Notes under the pieces: model-generated
What the model was told of the DNA's origin: nothing
The model's input: the letters and a program-made list of their open reading frames with translations, nothing else
Database searches by the model: none
Shown here: piece after piece, positions 1 through 8,675 of the stretch
Numbering within the stretch: the stretch's first letter is position 1
Layout of the letters: each line of letters opens with the position of its first letter
Position numbers and translations under genes: made by a program
NCBI GenBank assembly: GCA_963710205.1
Contig: CAVPZG010000005.1
Location: 124,001 to 188,000, forward strand
Reading direction: 5' to 3'
Source of the DNA: Pacificimonas sp963710205
Lineage (GTDB): Bacteria; Pseudomonadota; Alphaproteobacteria; Sphingomonadales; Sphingomonadaceae
Length of the DNA stretch: 64,000 nt

Positions 1-2352
1 GCGAGCTTTATCGAGGGCGGCGTATCGGGGATCATCGAGCTGCAGACCCTGCGCCCGCTCGATTACGGCAAGCGGCGCGTGCAGGCGCAGTTCCTGGGCG
101 GCTACAGCCCCTATGAGGACCGCGTCGTCGGTAGCGGCGGCCTCAATTACCGCGCCACGGGCTCCTATGTGGACCAGTTCGAAACCGGGCTTGGCGATAT
201 CGGTATCTCGATCGGCGGGCAGATCCGCCGCGATACGGCACCCGAAGATTTCTACACCACCAGCTCGACATTCCGGCCCTGCAATACGATCGAGGGTGTG
301 GACCAGACCAACAACTGCGACTTCGACCGCGATTCGAGCGGCGCGCCCAGCGGGGCATCGGATACCTATTTCGTCTCCAACCAGTATATCTACCGCGCGC
401 TCGAGACCGAGGCTGACCGCGATGCCGTTATCGGCGCCATCCAGTGGCAGCCGACGTCCGCGTGGGACATCAACATAGATGCGCAGTACAGCTTTCGCTC
501 TGATGAGGAACTGCGGCACAATCTTGTGATCGCAGACGGTCGCCGCGACATCGCTCCCATCGAAATCTCGCCGACGGGGGCGTTGCTGGCCCATAGCGGT
601 GAAACCCGTCTGGAGAACCAGTCGGTCTTCCGCGTGCGGGACGAGGATTATCTTGGATTGGGCGGCAACGTCAGATGGTCGGGCGAACGCCTCTCGCTGG
701 GCGTTGACGTCGGCTATTCGAAGACGAACCGCGACCAGGACGAGAAGGATATGCGCATTCGTACGAACGACCGCGTCAAATTCATCCTCGATTCCCGCGG
801 CTTCGACGTTCCCAGCCTGACGTTCACCGATGTGTCCGATGTCGAGGATGATACGGGCCTGGCGTTCGATCTCAACAATCATGACCTCTACGACAATGGC
901 GCGCGCGCAAGGCGCCGACTGGAAATCGTCGACGACAGGATTTTCGCCGTGCGGCTTGACGGTGAATATGAATTCGATGGCGCGTTCCTGCGCTCGATTG
1001 AATTTGGCGGACGCTATGGCGATCGCAACCGGGTTCGCGACGATGGCATTGATGAGGATGTCAGCCTGATCAACGATTATGACAGCGCGGCGGTGCGCGC
1101 GACGCGGCGCGGAAATTTCCCGATCCGCGATCTTTATGCCGGGGCCGACACGCCAATGCGCGGCCTGACCTACGCCGCATGGAATCCGGTTGAGCTGTTC
1201 ACGGCGCTGACCGGCTCGCCCGATGCCGGACTGCCGACAGGGTCAACGCTGTCGCCGCAGGATACGGACGTTACCGAGAAAACCTATGCCGGTTACGTGC
1301 AGGCCAATTTCGATACGGCGTTCGGCAACATGCCCGCATCGGGCAATGTCGGCCTGCGTGTTATCAAGACCGACATCACTTCGGTCGGCATCAGTTCGGC
1401 GTTGCAGACAACGCCCAATCCCGACGACCCCACGATCCTGAATGTCTCGCCAGTCGGCGATCCGATCATCAATGTCGAAAAGAACGACTTCTGGAACTTC
1501 CTGCCCAGCGCCAATCTTTCCCTTGAGCTGGCTGAAGACAAACTGCTGCGCTTTGCCGCCTACCGCGCCATTGCGCGGCCGGACCCCGAAGCGCTGTCCG
1601 CCGCGCTGGCGTTCGACGACAGCGCCGATCTGGCTGACATCGGCGACATCATCAGCGCGAGCGGCAATCCGTTTCTTGAGCCGCTCGAAAGCTGGAACGC
1701 CGACGTTTCGTTTGAGTGGTACGCATCGAATACGAGCTCGCTGTCGCTCGCCGGTTATTTCAAAAGCCTGCAGACGGGCTTCGAGACGGTTACCGAGACG
1801 CTGACCGTTCAGCTGGACGGCGTTCCGACAGACGTTGTCGTCGGCCGCACGGGCAACAGCAACGACAAGAGCACGCTTTACGGTTTCGAGATCGCGGCGC
1901 AGCACAAGTTCGACGGTGGCTTCCTGAAAGGTTTCGGTGTTCAGGCAAGCTATAACTTCGCCGATTCCGATTTCGAATTCCCGGACCCCGTGATCATCGA
2001 CGGAGAGGCGATTGCGGATTTCACGGAGCCCGCCAACATTCCCGGCTATTCCAAGCATACGGGCAATGCGACCGTGTTCTGGGAAAATGACCGGATCACG
2101 CTGCGCGCGGCCTACAAGTTCCGTTCGGACTATTTCAAGCCGTTCCGCCAGGACCAGAACCGCTTCACGAAGGCGCAGGATTTCGTGGATCTGTCCGCGT
2201 CATTCGACATCAACAAGAATATCGAGGTGCGCGCGCAGGTCCTGAACCTGCTCGACGAACCCAACATTTTCTACCGGCCCACCGGTGACAGTCTGGCGGA
2301 AACCAATTACTCAGGCCGTCGCTACTTCCTCGGTTTGCGGGGCAGGTTCTAG
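1..2352 (+). CDS. TonB-dependent receptor, 5' end outside window
   Basis: Outer membrane TonB-dependent receptor that would take up an oligosaccharide or similar ligand. The frame is open from base 1, so the N-terminus (signal peptide, TonB box, most of the plug) lies upstream. The first visible residues, IEGGVSGIIELQTLRPL, match the end of the plug domain and parallel IEGSVGGTINLRTIRPL in the second receptor of this window. About 783 residues are visible, dominated by alternating beta-barrel sequence, ending in the aromatic GLRGRF with a terminal Phe typical of outer membrane barrels. It precedes a hydratase and a TRAP transporter on the same strand, which places it in the alginate/uronate locus. 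Substrate is inferred from context only. Confidence 0.93.
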   Translation, partial: ASFIEGGVSGIIELQTLRPLDYGKRRVQAQFLGGYSPYEDRVVGSGGLNYRATGSYVDQFETGLGDIGISIGGQIRRDTAPEDFYTTSSTFRPCNTIEGVDQTNNCDFDRDSSGAPSGASDTYFVSNQYIYRALETEADRDAVIGAIQWQPTSAWDINIDAQYSFRSDEELRHNLVIADGRRDIAPIEISPTGALLAHSGETRLENQSVFRVRDEDYLGLGGNVRWSGERLSLGVDVGYSKTNRDQDEKDMRIRTNDRVKFILDSRGFDVPSLTFTDVSDVEDDTGLAFDLNNHDLYDNGARARRRLEIVDDRIFAVRLDGEYEFDGAFLRSIEFGGRYGDRNRVRDDGIDEDVSLINDYDSAAVRATRRGNFPIRDLYAGADTPMRGLTYAAWNPVELFTALTGSPDAGLPTGSTLSPQDTDVTEKTYAGYVQANFDTAFGNMPASGNVGLRVIKTDITSVGISSALQTTPNPDDPTILNVSPVGDPIINVEKNDFWNFLPSANLSLELAEDKLLRFAAYRAIARPDPEALSAALAFDDSADLADIGDIISASGNPFLEPLESWNADVSFEWYASNTSSLSLAGYFKSLQTGFETVTETLTVQLDGVPTDVVVGRTGNSNDKSTLYGFEIAAQHKFDGGFLKGFGVQASYNFADSDFEFPDPVIIDGEAIADFTEPANIPGYSKHTGNATVFWENDRITLRAAYKFRSDYFKPFRQDQNRFTKAQDFVDLSASFDINKNIEVRAQVLNLLDEPNIFYRPTGDSLAETNYSGRRYFLGLRGRF

Positions 2353-2362
2353 AAACGGTAAC

Positions 2363-3134
2363 ATGGAGAGCAGCGTGACGGACGTCGCAGGGATTTCCGA
2401 TGCACTGGTCGGCGCGCGACAGGCGGGCCGGGCGCTGCCGGGATTTCCCGGAACGCTGCCCACCAGCCTGGACACATGTTATGCCGTGCAGGCGCGGTCG
2501 CGCGGCCTCTATCCCGATGCAGTGGCGGGCTGGAAAGTCGGGGGCATTCCGCCGCAACACCAGGACCGCTACGGCGCGACGCGGCTGACCGGTCCCATCT
2601 TCAGCCGTAATGTCCACTATGCCGAAGCCGGTGAGGTGACTGACGTCGGGCGTCTTCAGGGGCGGTTTCGCCGCGGTGGAGTCGGAATTCGTGGTCCGGC
2701 TTGGCGACACGCGCGCCGAGGACCGTCTTTACATCGGTATCGAGATCGCCTCTAGCCCGATACCCGATATCAACGGCGTCGGACCTGCGGCCGTCGTTTG
2801 CGATTTCGGTAATAATAACGGCCTGATCGTCGGCCCTGAAATCAGGGACTGGCGCGATATTCCGCTTGCGGACATGCATGTCGAAACCATCATCGATGGC
2901 AAACGCATAGGACAGGCGACGGCGGCGGACAGCCCCGGCGGCCCTCAGGCGGCCGTCGATTTCTGGCTGGAACATGCCGCCGCATACGACCTCGATGCCT
3001 CCGCGGGAGTCTTGATTTCGACGGGCGCCGTGACGGGCGTCCATGACGCGGAGATCGGCTCTGTTTCGCGCGCGGACTTTGGCCGGTTCGGATCGCTGGA
3101 CGTCAGGCTGATCGCCGCTGAGCCGCTCGCCTGA
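2363..3134 (+). pseudogene. FAH-family 2-keto-4-pentenoate hydratase-like protein, frameshifted
   Basis: Two reading frames together give one protein of the fumarylacetoacetase / 2-keto-4-pentenoate hydratase superfamily. The first, from ATG 2363, carries GWKVGG and TGPIF. The second, from about 2668, carries ESEFVVRLG, IGIEIASSPI and VCDFGNNNGLIVGPEI, which include the usual metal-site and core motifs of the family. The frame changes by one base at GACGTCGGGCGTCTTC (about 2642-2657). Removing one G from the GGG at 2648-2650 restores DVGVFRGGFAAVESEF and a full-length protein of about 256 residues. The gene follows the receptor by 10 bp and its stop overlaps the start of dctP by one base, so it belongs to the operon. 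Either a true inactivating indel or a homopolymer sequencing error; such enzymes act on keto-acid intermediates, but the substrate is unknown. Confidence 0.8.
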
Positions 3135-4141
3135 TGGGCGGGACATTTCCAACCCGTCGTTCGGTTCTGGCGGGCGGCGCGCTGGCGGGCGCGGCGCTGC
3201 TGAGCGGCTGCGAATGGCAGATGACCGGCGCGCTGACCGCCACCGACACGCATCCGCTCGAATATCCGACGGTGCAGGCCGTCATCCGCTTCGGCGAGAT
3301 GCTTTCAGAGCGGACGGACGGACGGCTGAAGCTCAAGATGTTCGCTGGCGGCCAACTCGGCAATGAGCGCGACACGCTCGAAATCTGCACGTTCGGCGGG
3401 CTTGATTTCAACCGGGTCAATCTGGGGCCGCTGAATTCCATAGAGCCGATGACAATCGTCCCGGCGCTGCCGTTCCTGTTCTCCTCGACGGAGCATATGC
3501 GGCGCAGCATGGATGGCCCCCTCGGTGACGAGATCCTGGCCAGCCTGACGCCGCACGGCCTGGTCGGCCTGTGCTATTATGACAGCGGCGCACGCTCATT
3601 CTATAACACGCGCGGTCCCATTCGCACGCCGGAAGACATGAACGGGCTAAAGATCAGGGTGCCAGGTTCGGACCTGTTTCTGGCCATGATCAAGTCGCTC
3701 GGCGCGGATGCCACGCCCATGCCCCTGGCGGAAGTCTATCAGTCGCTGGCGCAGGGTGTCATCGACGGCGCGGAAAACAACTGGCCGTCCTATGAAAGCG
3801 GCCGCCATTTCGAAGTCGCGCGCTATTACAGCCTGACACGGCATCTGCTGTCGCCGGAAATGTTCGTCATGTCGAAAATCAGCTGGGACCGGCTGTCCGC
3901 CGGGGACCAGGCCATCGTCAGGCAGAGTGCGAAAGACAGTGTTCCCTACATGCGCTCTCTATGGGATGAGCAGGTCGCCAAAAGCACGGCCATCGTCATG
4001 GCCTCGGGCGTCGAGGTGAACGAAGTCGATCCGGCGCCCTTTTCGGCAAGAATGGAAAGCGTCTGGGACAGCTTCGTCACCACGCCCGCGCAAAAGCGGC
4101 TGGTCGAACAGATTCTGGCCCTGCGGGACACCGGAGCATGA
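3134..4141 (+). CDS. dctP: TRAP transporter solute-binding subunit, DctP family
   Basis: Extracytoplasmic substrate-binding protein of a tripartite TRAP transporter (335 residues). The N-terminus has a twin-arginine RRSVLAG followed by a hydrophobic stretch and a lipobox LLSGC at about residue 26, so it is probably a Tat-exported lipoprotein. The family signature KIRVPGSDLF (Arg about 175, the usual carboxylate ligand), GADATPMPLAEVYQSL and GVIDGAENN are all present. ATG 3134 overlaps the upstream stop by one base and the 3' end overlaps the DctQ gene as ATGA, which indicates translational coupling. In this locus the likely ligand is an unsaturated uronate or alginate-derived acid, by context. 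Confidence 0.93.
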   Translation: MGGTFPTRRSVLAGGALAGAALLSGCEWQMTGALTATDTHPLEYPTVQAVIRFGEMLSERTDGRLKLKMFAGGQLGNERDTLEICTFGGLDFNRVNLGPLNSIEPMTIVPALPFLFSSTEHMRRSMDGPLGDEILASLTPHGLVGLCYYDSGARSFYNTRGPIRTPEDMNGLKIRVPGSDLFLAMIKSLGADATPMPLAEVYQSLAQGVIDGAENNWPSYESGRHFEVARYYSLTRHLLSPEMFVMSKISWDRLSAGDQAIVRQSAKDSVPYMRSLWDEQVAKSTAIVMASGVEVNEVDPAPFSARMESVWDSFVTTPAQKRLVEQILALRDTGA

Positions 4142-4626
4142 GGCGGATCGCCGACGCCCTGCTTTCCATCAGCGCGGTCGGCCTGGTGCTGATGACGGCA
4201 ATCATCAGCTGGCAGGTCTTTGGCCGCTTCGTTTTGGGCTCGTCGCCAAGCTGGTCGGAGCAGGCGTCGCTGATCCTGATGATCTGGTACATATTCTTCG
4301 CCGCCGCCGCCGGCGTGCGGGAACGGTTTCATATTCGCATCACCGTCCTTGAAAATATGGTGAGCGCCAGCACCGCGCATGCCGTGCGGATGCTGGTTCA
4401 TGCGATCGTCATCGCCTGTAGCCTCGTTCTGGCGGTTTGGGGCACGATGCTGGTCATCGAGGTCTGGAGTCACGTCGTGCCATCACTCAGCATCTCCCGC
4501 GGGTTCGCCTACCTGCCCATCCCCGTATCCGGCCTGCTGATGGCGCTGTTCGCGGCGGAACATCTGCTGCGCGAGTGGCGCGGCCGACCGATCCGCGCCA
4601 TCGTCGATATTGACGAGACCCGCTGA
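4138..4626 (+). CDS. dctQ: TRAP transporter small permease, DctQ family
   Basis: Small membrane subunit of the TRAP transporter, 162 residues with about four hydrophobic segments (near residues 8-30, 45-65, 85-110 and 125-145). The pattern IISWQVFGRFVLG followed by SWSEQASLILMIW is characteristic of DctQ subunits. The start overlaps the dctP stop (ATGA at 4138-4141) and its own stop overlaps the dctM start (TGATG), giving a tightly coupled three-gene unit. It forms the permease complex with the DctM subunit in the inner membrane. Confidence 0.93.
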   Translation: MRRIADALLSISAVGLVLMTAIISWQVFGRFVLGSSPSWSEQASLILMIWYIFFAAAAGVRERFHIRITVLENMVSASTAHAVRMLVHAIVIACSLVLAVWGTMLVIEVWSHVVPSLSISRGFAYLPIPVSGLLMALFAAEHLLREWRGRPIRAIVDIDETR

Positions 4627-5903
4627 TGGAACTGCTGATCCTGTTCGGCGTGCTGTTCCTGCTTCTGGCGCTGGGTGTGCCGGTGGCGTTCGCGCTGTTC
4701 GCGGCCACGCTCGCCACGTTCGCGGCCATCGATATTCCCATCATCGTCGCCGTCCAGCGCATGTCGGCAGGGATCAGTGTATTTACCCTGATGGCCATCC
4801 CGTTCTTTATTTTCGCAGGTGACCTCATGTACCGGGCCGGCATTGCCAACCGGCTTGTGATGGTGGCGGAGGCCGCATTCGGCCGTTCGCGTGGCGGCCT
4901 TGGCCTCGTCAATGTCGGCGCATCCATGATGTTTGGCGCGGTCAGCGGCTCCGCCATCGCCAGCGCCTCGGCCATCGGCTCGACGATGGTCCCCATGATG
5001 ACGGAAAAGGGCTATCCGCGCGACTATAGCGTCAACATCACCGTGACCGCCGCGATTGTCGGCCTGCTGATCCCGCCCAGCCACAACATGATCATCTATG
5101 CCGCCGCGTCGGGAACCGGCGTCAGCATCGGCGATCTGTTTCTCGCCGGAATCATTCCCGGAATTTTGACGGGCGTGATGCTGATGGTGACCAGCTGGCT
5201 CATCGCCCGCCGCCGCGACCTGCCACGCGGCATCTTTCCAGGCTGGGGCATCTTCCTGCGCGCGCTCGTCTATGCCATTCCCGGCCTTCTGACCGGTGTC
5301 ATCATCATGGGCGGCATCCTGAGCGGCATCTTCACACCGACGGAAAGCTCGGCCATCGCCGTTGTTTACACCATCGCCGTCGGCGCACTGGTTTACCGCA
5401 CGCTCGGCTTTCGCGCCTTCATGGAGGCGGCAAGGAAGTCGGTCCGCACGGCTTCGATGGTCCTTCTCATCATTGCCGCCGCCACCGGTTTCGGGTTCGC
5501 GCTGGCGATCCTGGAGGTTCCCACCCAGCTTGCCGCGCTGATCGGGCTGATGACGGACAATCCCGTCATGACATTGCTGATCATCAACATCATGCTGCTG
5601 TTCCTGGGGACGTTCATGGACATGGCGCCGCTGATCGTGATCTGCACGCCGATTTTCCTGCCCATCGTTGCGGCGACCGGCGTGGACCCCGTGCATTTCG
5701 GCATCATCATGATGCTGAACCTCGGCATCGGCCTCGTGACGCCGCCGGTGGGATCGGTGCTGTTCGTCGGGTCCGCCGTCGGCAAGCTGCCCGTGCAGGA
5801 TGCCGTGCGAACGATCTGGCCATTTTACGGTACGCTTGTCCTCGCGCTCATCCTGATCACGTTCGTGCCGCAGCTATCCATGTATCTGCCAGACCGCTTC
5901 TAG
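4626..5903 (+). CDS. dctM: TRAP transporter large permease, DctM family
   Basis: Large membrane subunit, 425 residues and about twelve transmembrane segments, the usual size for DctM. Recognisable family segments are FTLMAIPFFIFAGDLM near the N-terminus, GAVSGSAIASASAIG, LLIPPSHNMIIYA and NLGIGLVTPPVGSVLF near the C-terminus. The channel-forming permease works with DctQ and the DctP binding protein as a sodium-coupled importer of carboxylates. Its start overlaps the dctQ stop. A 52-bp gap separates it from the LacI regulator downstream on the same strand. Confidence 0.95.
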   Translation: MELLILFGVLFLLLALGVPVAFALFAATLATFAAIDIPIIVAVQRMSAGISVFTLMAIPFFIFAGDLMYRAGIANRLVMVAEAAFGRSRGGLGLVNVGASMMFGAVSGSAIASASAIGSTMVPMMTEKGYPRDYSVNITVTAAIVGLLIPPSHNMIIYAAASGTGVSIGDLFLAGIIPGILTGVMLMVTSWLIARRRDLPRGIFPGWGIFLRALVYAIPGLLTGVIIMGGILSGIFTPTESSAIAVVYTIAVGALVYRTLGFRAFMEAARKSVRTASMVLLIIAAATGFGFALAILEVPTQLAALIGLMTDNPVMTLLIINIMLLFLGTFMDMAPLIVICTPIFLPIVAATGVDPVHFGIIMMLNLGIGLVTPPVGSVLFVGSAVGKLPVQDAVRTIWPFYGTLVLALILITFVPQLSMYLPDRF

Positions 5904-5955
5904 GCTTTTTGCGGAGCGTTGAAATTTCATCGTCCCGCTCGCATAAGGTCTTTCG

Positions 5956-6978
5956 ATGACAACGAAAAGCAATCCGACCATCAATGATGTCGCCCGCCTG
6001 GCCGGTGTGTCGAAGAAAACGGTCAGCCGCGTCATCAACCGGTCAGCCCTGCTGAGCGACAAGACACGCGCCCGGGTCGAACGGGTGATCGGCGACATTG
6101 GCTATGTTCCCAATCCGCAGGCGCGCGCACTGGCGCTGCGCCGGAATTTCATCATCGCGGCGGTGCATGACAATCCGAACGCGCAATTTCTGGTGAACGT
6201 GCAGAAGGGGATACTGGACGCGCTCAACGATACCGAATTTGACCTGATGGTGCATCCTGTCGATCGAAACTCCCCCAGCCTCCTTGACAACATACAGAAA
6301 TTTCTGGAGCGGCAGCGGCCTTACGGCGTGGTCCTGCTGCCACCGATTTCAGAGAATGACGAGCTGGTCGCGCTCTGCAAGCGTCTTGGCATACGCTATT
6401 GCCGCATGTGCTCCGCCACCCTGGACGATGCGGATCATGTGGTTCTTTCAAACGACCGCGAGGCGGTGCGCGAAGCGACGGAATATCTGATTGCCGAGGG
6501 GCATCGCCGCCTCGGTTTCATCAGCGGACCGTCGGGATTTCTCTCTCCCACCGAGCGCCGCATGGGCTTCGACGACGCGCTGACGGCTGCGGGCATCGAC
6601 CTTGCACCCGAGCTGATCGCACAGGGGGACTATACCTTCGAATCCGGCGTGAAGGGCGGCCTGACGCTGCTTGACAGGGAGGTGCGTCCGACGGCCATCT
6701 TCGCCTCCAACGACCAGATGGCGATCGGCGCGATGATCGCGGCCCGGCGTCTCGGTATCCGGATTCCCGATGACCTCAGCATCGTCGGCTTCGACGATAC
6801 CCCCTTGTCGGAGCATGTGTGGCCCGCGCTGACAACCGTCCGCTGGCCGATCGCCGAGATGGCTCAGGTCGCCGCGCGAAAGCTCATATCCCGGCCCGGA
6901 GACGATCCGGTGGTGGGAACGCTGCTCCCCTCCATGCTCATCAAGCGCCAGTCGGTCTGCCCGCCGGCGGACGTTTAA
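5956..6978 (+). CDS. LacI-family transcriptional regulator
   Basis: DNA-binding regulator of 340 residues. An N-terminal helix-turn-helix, NDVARLAGVSKKTVSRVIN (about residues 10-28), and hinge region are followed by a periplasmic-binding-protein-like effector domain with AIFASNDQMAIGAMIAARR and IVGFDDTPLSEHVWPALTTV, all typical of LacI/GalR proteins. It stands between the TRAP genes and the RpiB/KduD genes. A CCGG-centred, LacI-like partial palindrome lies in the following intergenic region (7020-7043), so it probably controls the isomerase-dehydrogenase operon and perhaps the transport genes. The effector is not deducible; a uronate or KDG-type sugar acid is a reasonable guess. Confidence 0.93.
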   Translation: MTTKSNPTINDVARLAGVSKKTVSRVINRSALLSDKTRARVERVIGDIGYVPNPQARALALRRNFIIAAVHDNPNAQFLVNVQKGILDALNDTEFDLMVHPVDRNSPSLLDNIQKFLERQRPYGVVLLPPISENDELVALCKRLGIRYCRMCSATLDDADHVVLSNDREAVREATEYLIAEGHRRLGFISGPSGFLSPTERRMGFDDALTAAGIDLAPELIAQGDYTFESGVKGGLTLLDREVRPTAIFASNDQMAIGAMIAARRLGIRIPDDLSIVGFDDTPLSEHVWPALTTVRWPIAEMAQVAARKLISRPGDDPVVGTLLPSMLIKRQSVCPPADV

Positions 6979-7019
6979 CGCAGGTCGTCATATTTGCCGA
7001 ATTGCCACTTGCGCAGGCG

Positions 7020-7043
7020 CATGACACCGGTTACCTACGTAAC
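7020..7043. promoter_or_regulatory. candidate LacI-type operator upstream of the isomerase gene
   Basis: The intergenic sequence contains TGACACCGGTTACC, a partly symmetric CCGG-centred site of the kind bound by LacI proteins. It overlaps an inverted repeat GTTAC-CTAC-GTAAC (7030-7043). It lies 65 bp before the RpiB-family gene and directly after the LacI-family gene. Function is inferred; no promoter elements are clear. Confidence 0.4.
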
Positions 7044-7108
7044 TCAGAGCGCCCACGACAAGGTACGGGCGCAGATGCGGGGCGGACCAAGCAAAAAAGC
7101 GAGATATT

Positions 7109-7741
7109 ATGAAAATTGCACTGATTAGCGAAAACAGCCAGGCCGCCAAGAACGGCATCATCCATGACGCCCTGACGTCGGTCGCCGAACCGCTGGGACA
7201 TGACGTTTTCAACTACGGCATGTACACCGCCGAGGAAGACGCGCAGCTGACCTATGTCATGGTCGGGCTCCTTTCCGGTATCCTCTTGAATTCGAAGGCT
7301 GCCGATTTCGTGGTCACTGGCTGCGGAACGGGAACCGGGTCCATGCTCGCCTGTAACGCGATGCCGGGCGTATTCTGCGGGCTGGTCATCGACCCGACGG
7401 ACGCTTTCCTGTTCAGCCAGATCAACGACGGCAACGCCATCGCCATGCCCTATGCGAAGGGCTTTGGCTGGGCGGCGGAACTCAACCTGCAGGACTGCTA
7501 TCGGAAGCTGTTCACCGACAAGCCGGGCCAGGGCTATCCGAAGGAGCGCGCCGAGATCATGGCGAAGAACCGCACCATTCTTTCGGAAGTGAAGGCGGTC
7601 AGCTGCCATCCTATGATCGACGTGCTGAAGAACGTCGATCAGACCCTGCTGAAGTCGGCAATCGCGGGCGAGAAGTTCGCCGAATATTTCTATCCCAACT
7701 CGCAGGACGAGGAAATCAGCGACTATCTGCGCGGCCTCTAG
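7109..7741 (+). CDS. RpiB/LacA/LacB-family isomerase, possible uronate ketol-isomerase
   Basis: Sugar isomerase of 210 residues with the RpiB fold signature: N-terminal ISENSQAAKN, the central GCGTGTGSMLACN loop that binds the phosphate or carboxylate end, and DPTDAFLFSQINDGN. It is longer than classical RpiB (about 150 residues). RpiB-family proteins called DhuI have been shown in other bacteria to isomerise unsaturated uronate (4-deoxy-5-hexosulose uronate) in place of KduI, with an SDR partner DhuD. Here the next gene, 42 bp downstream, is a KduD/DhuD-type SDR, so this gene is most likely the isomerase of that two-step route. That substrate is inference from pairing; general ribose or galactose phosphate isomerase activity is the alternative. 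Confidence 0.82.
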   Translation: MKIALISENSQAAKNGIIHDALTSVAEPLGHDVFNYGMYTAEEDAQLTYVMVGLLSGILLNSKAADFVVTGCGTGTGSMLACNAMPGVFCGLVIDPTDAFLFSQINDGNAIAMPYAKGFGWAAELNLQDCYRKLFTDKPGQGYPKERAEIMAKNRTILSEVKAVSCHPMIDVLKNVDQTLLKSAIAGEKFAEYFYPNSQDEEISDYLRGL

Positions 7742-7783
7742 GAACGCGCCAGCCGCAGCGACGGAAATATTCTGAGGACAGAC

Positions 7784-8542
7784 ATGCCGGATAATCCTTT
7801 CGATCTTTCGGGCCGGGTGGCCCTCGTCACCGGTGCCAATACCGGCATCGGGCAGGGTATCGCCATTGCGCTCGCCGCTGCCGGAGCAGACGTTGCGGTC
7901 GTCGGCCGCAGCGATGCCTCCGACACGGTTGCGGCGATAGAAGGACATGGCCGCAGGGCCGTGATGATAAAGGCCGATCTGAGCGGCAAGGGGCCGTGCG
8001 CACGCATTGTCGACGAGGCTGTGGCTGCGCTTGGCGGACTCGACATCCTCGTTAACAATGCGGGAACCATCAAACGCAACGACGCCGTGGATTTTACCGA
8101 GGAAGACTGGGATTCGGTGATGAACACCAATCTCAAGAGCCTGTTCTTTCTTTGCCAGGCAGCGGCACGGCAGATGATTTCGAATGGCGGCGGCAAGATC
8201 ATCAACATCGCCTCCATGCTGACCTTTCAGGGCGGTATCCGCGTGGCCAGCTACACGGCGTCCAAAAGCGGCGTTGGCGGCCTGACGAAACTGCTGGCCA
8301 ATGAGTGGGCATCGAAGGGCATCAACGTCAACGCCATCGCGCCCGGCTATATCGCTACCAACAACACCGCGGCGCTTCAGGCGGACGAGCAGCGAAACCG
8401 GGAAATTCTCGGCCGCATTCCGGCGGGCCGCTGGGGCGCGCCCGACGATATGGGCGGCGCGGCGGTCTTTCTGGCGTCCGACGCCGCGAATTATGTTCAC
8501 GGGCACATTCTGGCGGTCGATGGTGGCTGGCTGGCACGCTGA
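7784..8542 (+). CDS. kduD: 2-dehydro-3-deoxy-D-gluconate 5-dehydrogenase type SDR (KduD/DhuD)
   Basis: Short-chain dehydrogenase of 252 residues. The cofactor motif TGANTGIG is at residues 16-23, NNAGTIKR at about 91-98, and the catalytic set is Asn116, Ser144, Tyr157 and Lys161 (SYTASK). The segments NNAGTIKRNDAVDFTEEDWD and NAIAPGYIATNNTAAL, and the C-terminal HGHILAVDGGWLAR, are typical of KduD. The enzyme would interconvert 2,5-diketo-3-deoxygluconate and 2-keto-3-deoxygluconate. A TGAGGA sequence precedes the ATG, and the gene is 42 bp after the isomerase with no terminator between, so the two are probably one operon. Confidence 0.9.
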   Translation: MPDNPFDLSGRVALVTGANTGIGQGIAIALAAAGADVAVVGRSDASDTVAAIEGHGRRAVMIKADLSGKGPCARIVDEAVAALGGLDILVNNAGTIKRNDAVDFTEEDWDSVMNTNLKSLFFLCQAAARQMISNGGGKIINIASMLTFQGGIRVASYTASKSGVGGLTKLLANEWASKGINVNAIAPGYIATNNTAALQADEQRNREILGRIPAGRWGAPDDMGGAAVFLASDAANYVHGHILAVDGGWLAR

Positions 8543-8563
8543 CATGCGCTGTGGAGCAAAGAT

Positions 8564-8590
8564 ATTGGTATGCACATGTGTCATACCAAT
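8564..8590. promoter_or_regulatory. inverted repeat operator candidate ATTGGTATG-N9-CATACCAAT
   Basis: A perfect 9-bp inverted repeat, ATTGGTATG and CATACCAAT, with a 9-bp spacer, lies between kduD and the second receptor gene, 85 bp upstream of the receptor start. The half-site resembles the ATTGGTAT / ATACCAAT halves of UxuR/ExuR-type GntR operators. The same half-site occurs upstream of the PL6 lyase and, more degenerate, upstream of the GntR gene, so the GntR protein at 11861 is the likely binder. A TTGACA at 8617-8622 could be a -35 element, but no good -10 follows. Confidence 0.6.
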
Positions 8591-8675
8591 CGAGTAATAT
8601 TGGAAGTGTGTATAGGTTGACAATGCGGGTTTGAATCAGCAATCCCGTTATCCATTCGTCCTGGGGAGGATCGTT

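Noticed and set aside
8617..8675. Complete sigma-70 promoter for the second TonB receptor
   Set aside because: TTGACA is present at 8617-8622 but no acceptable -10 hexamer is found at 16-18 bp, so only the operator repeat is reported.
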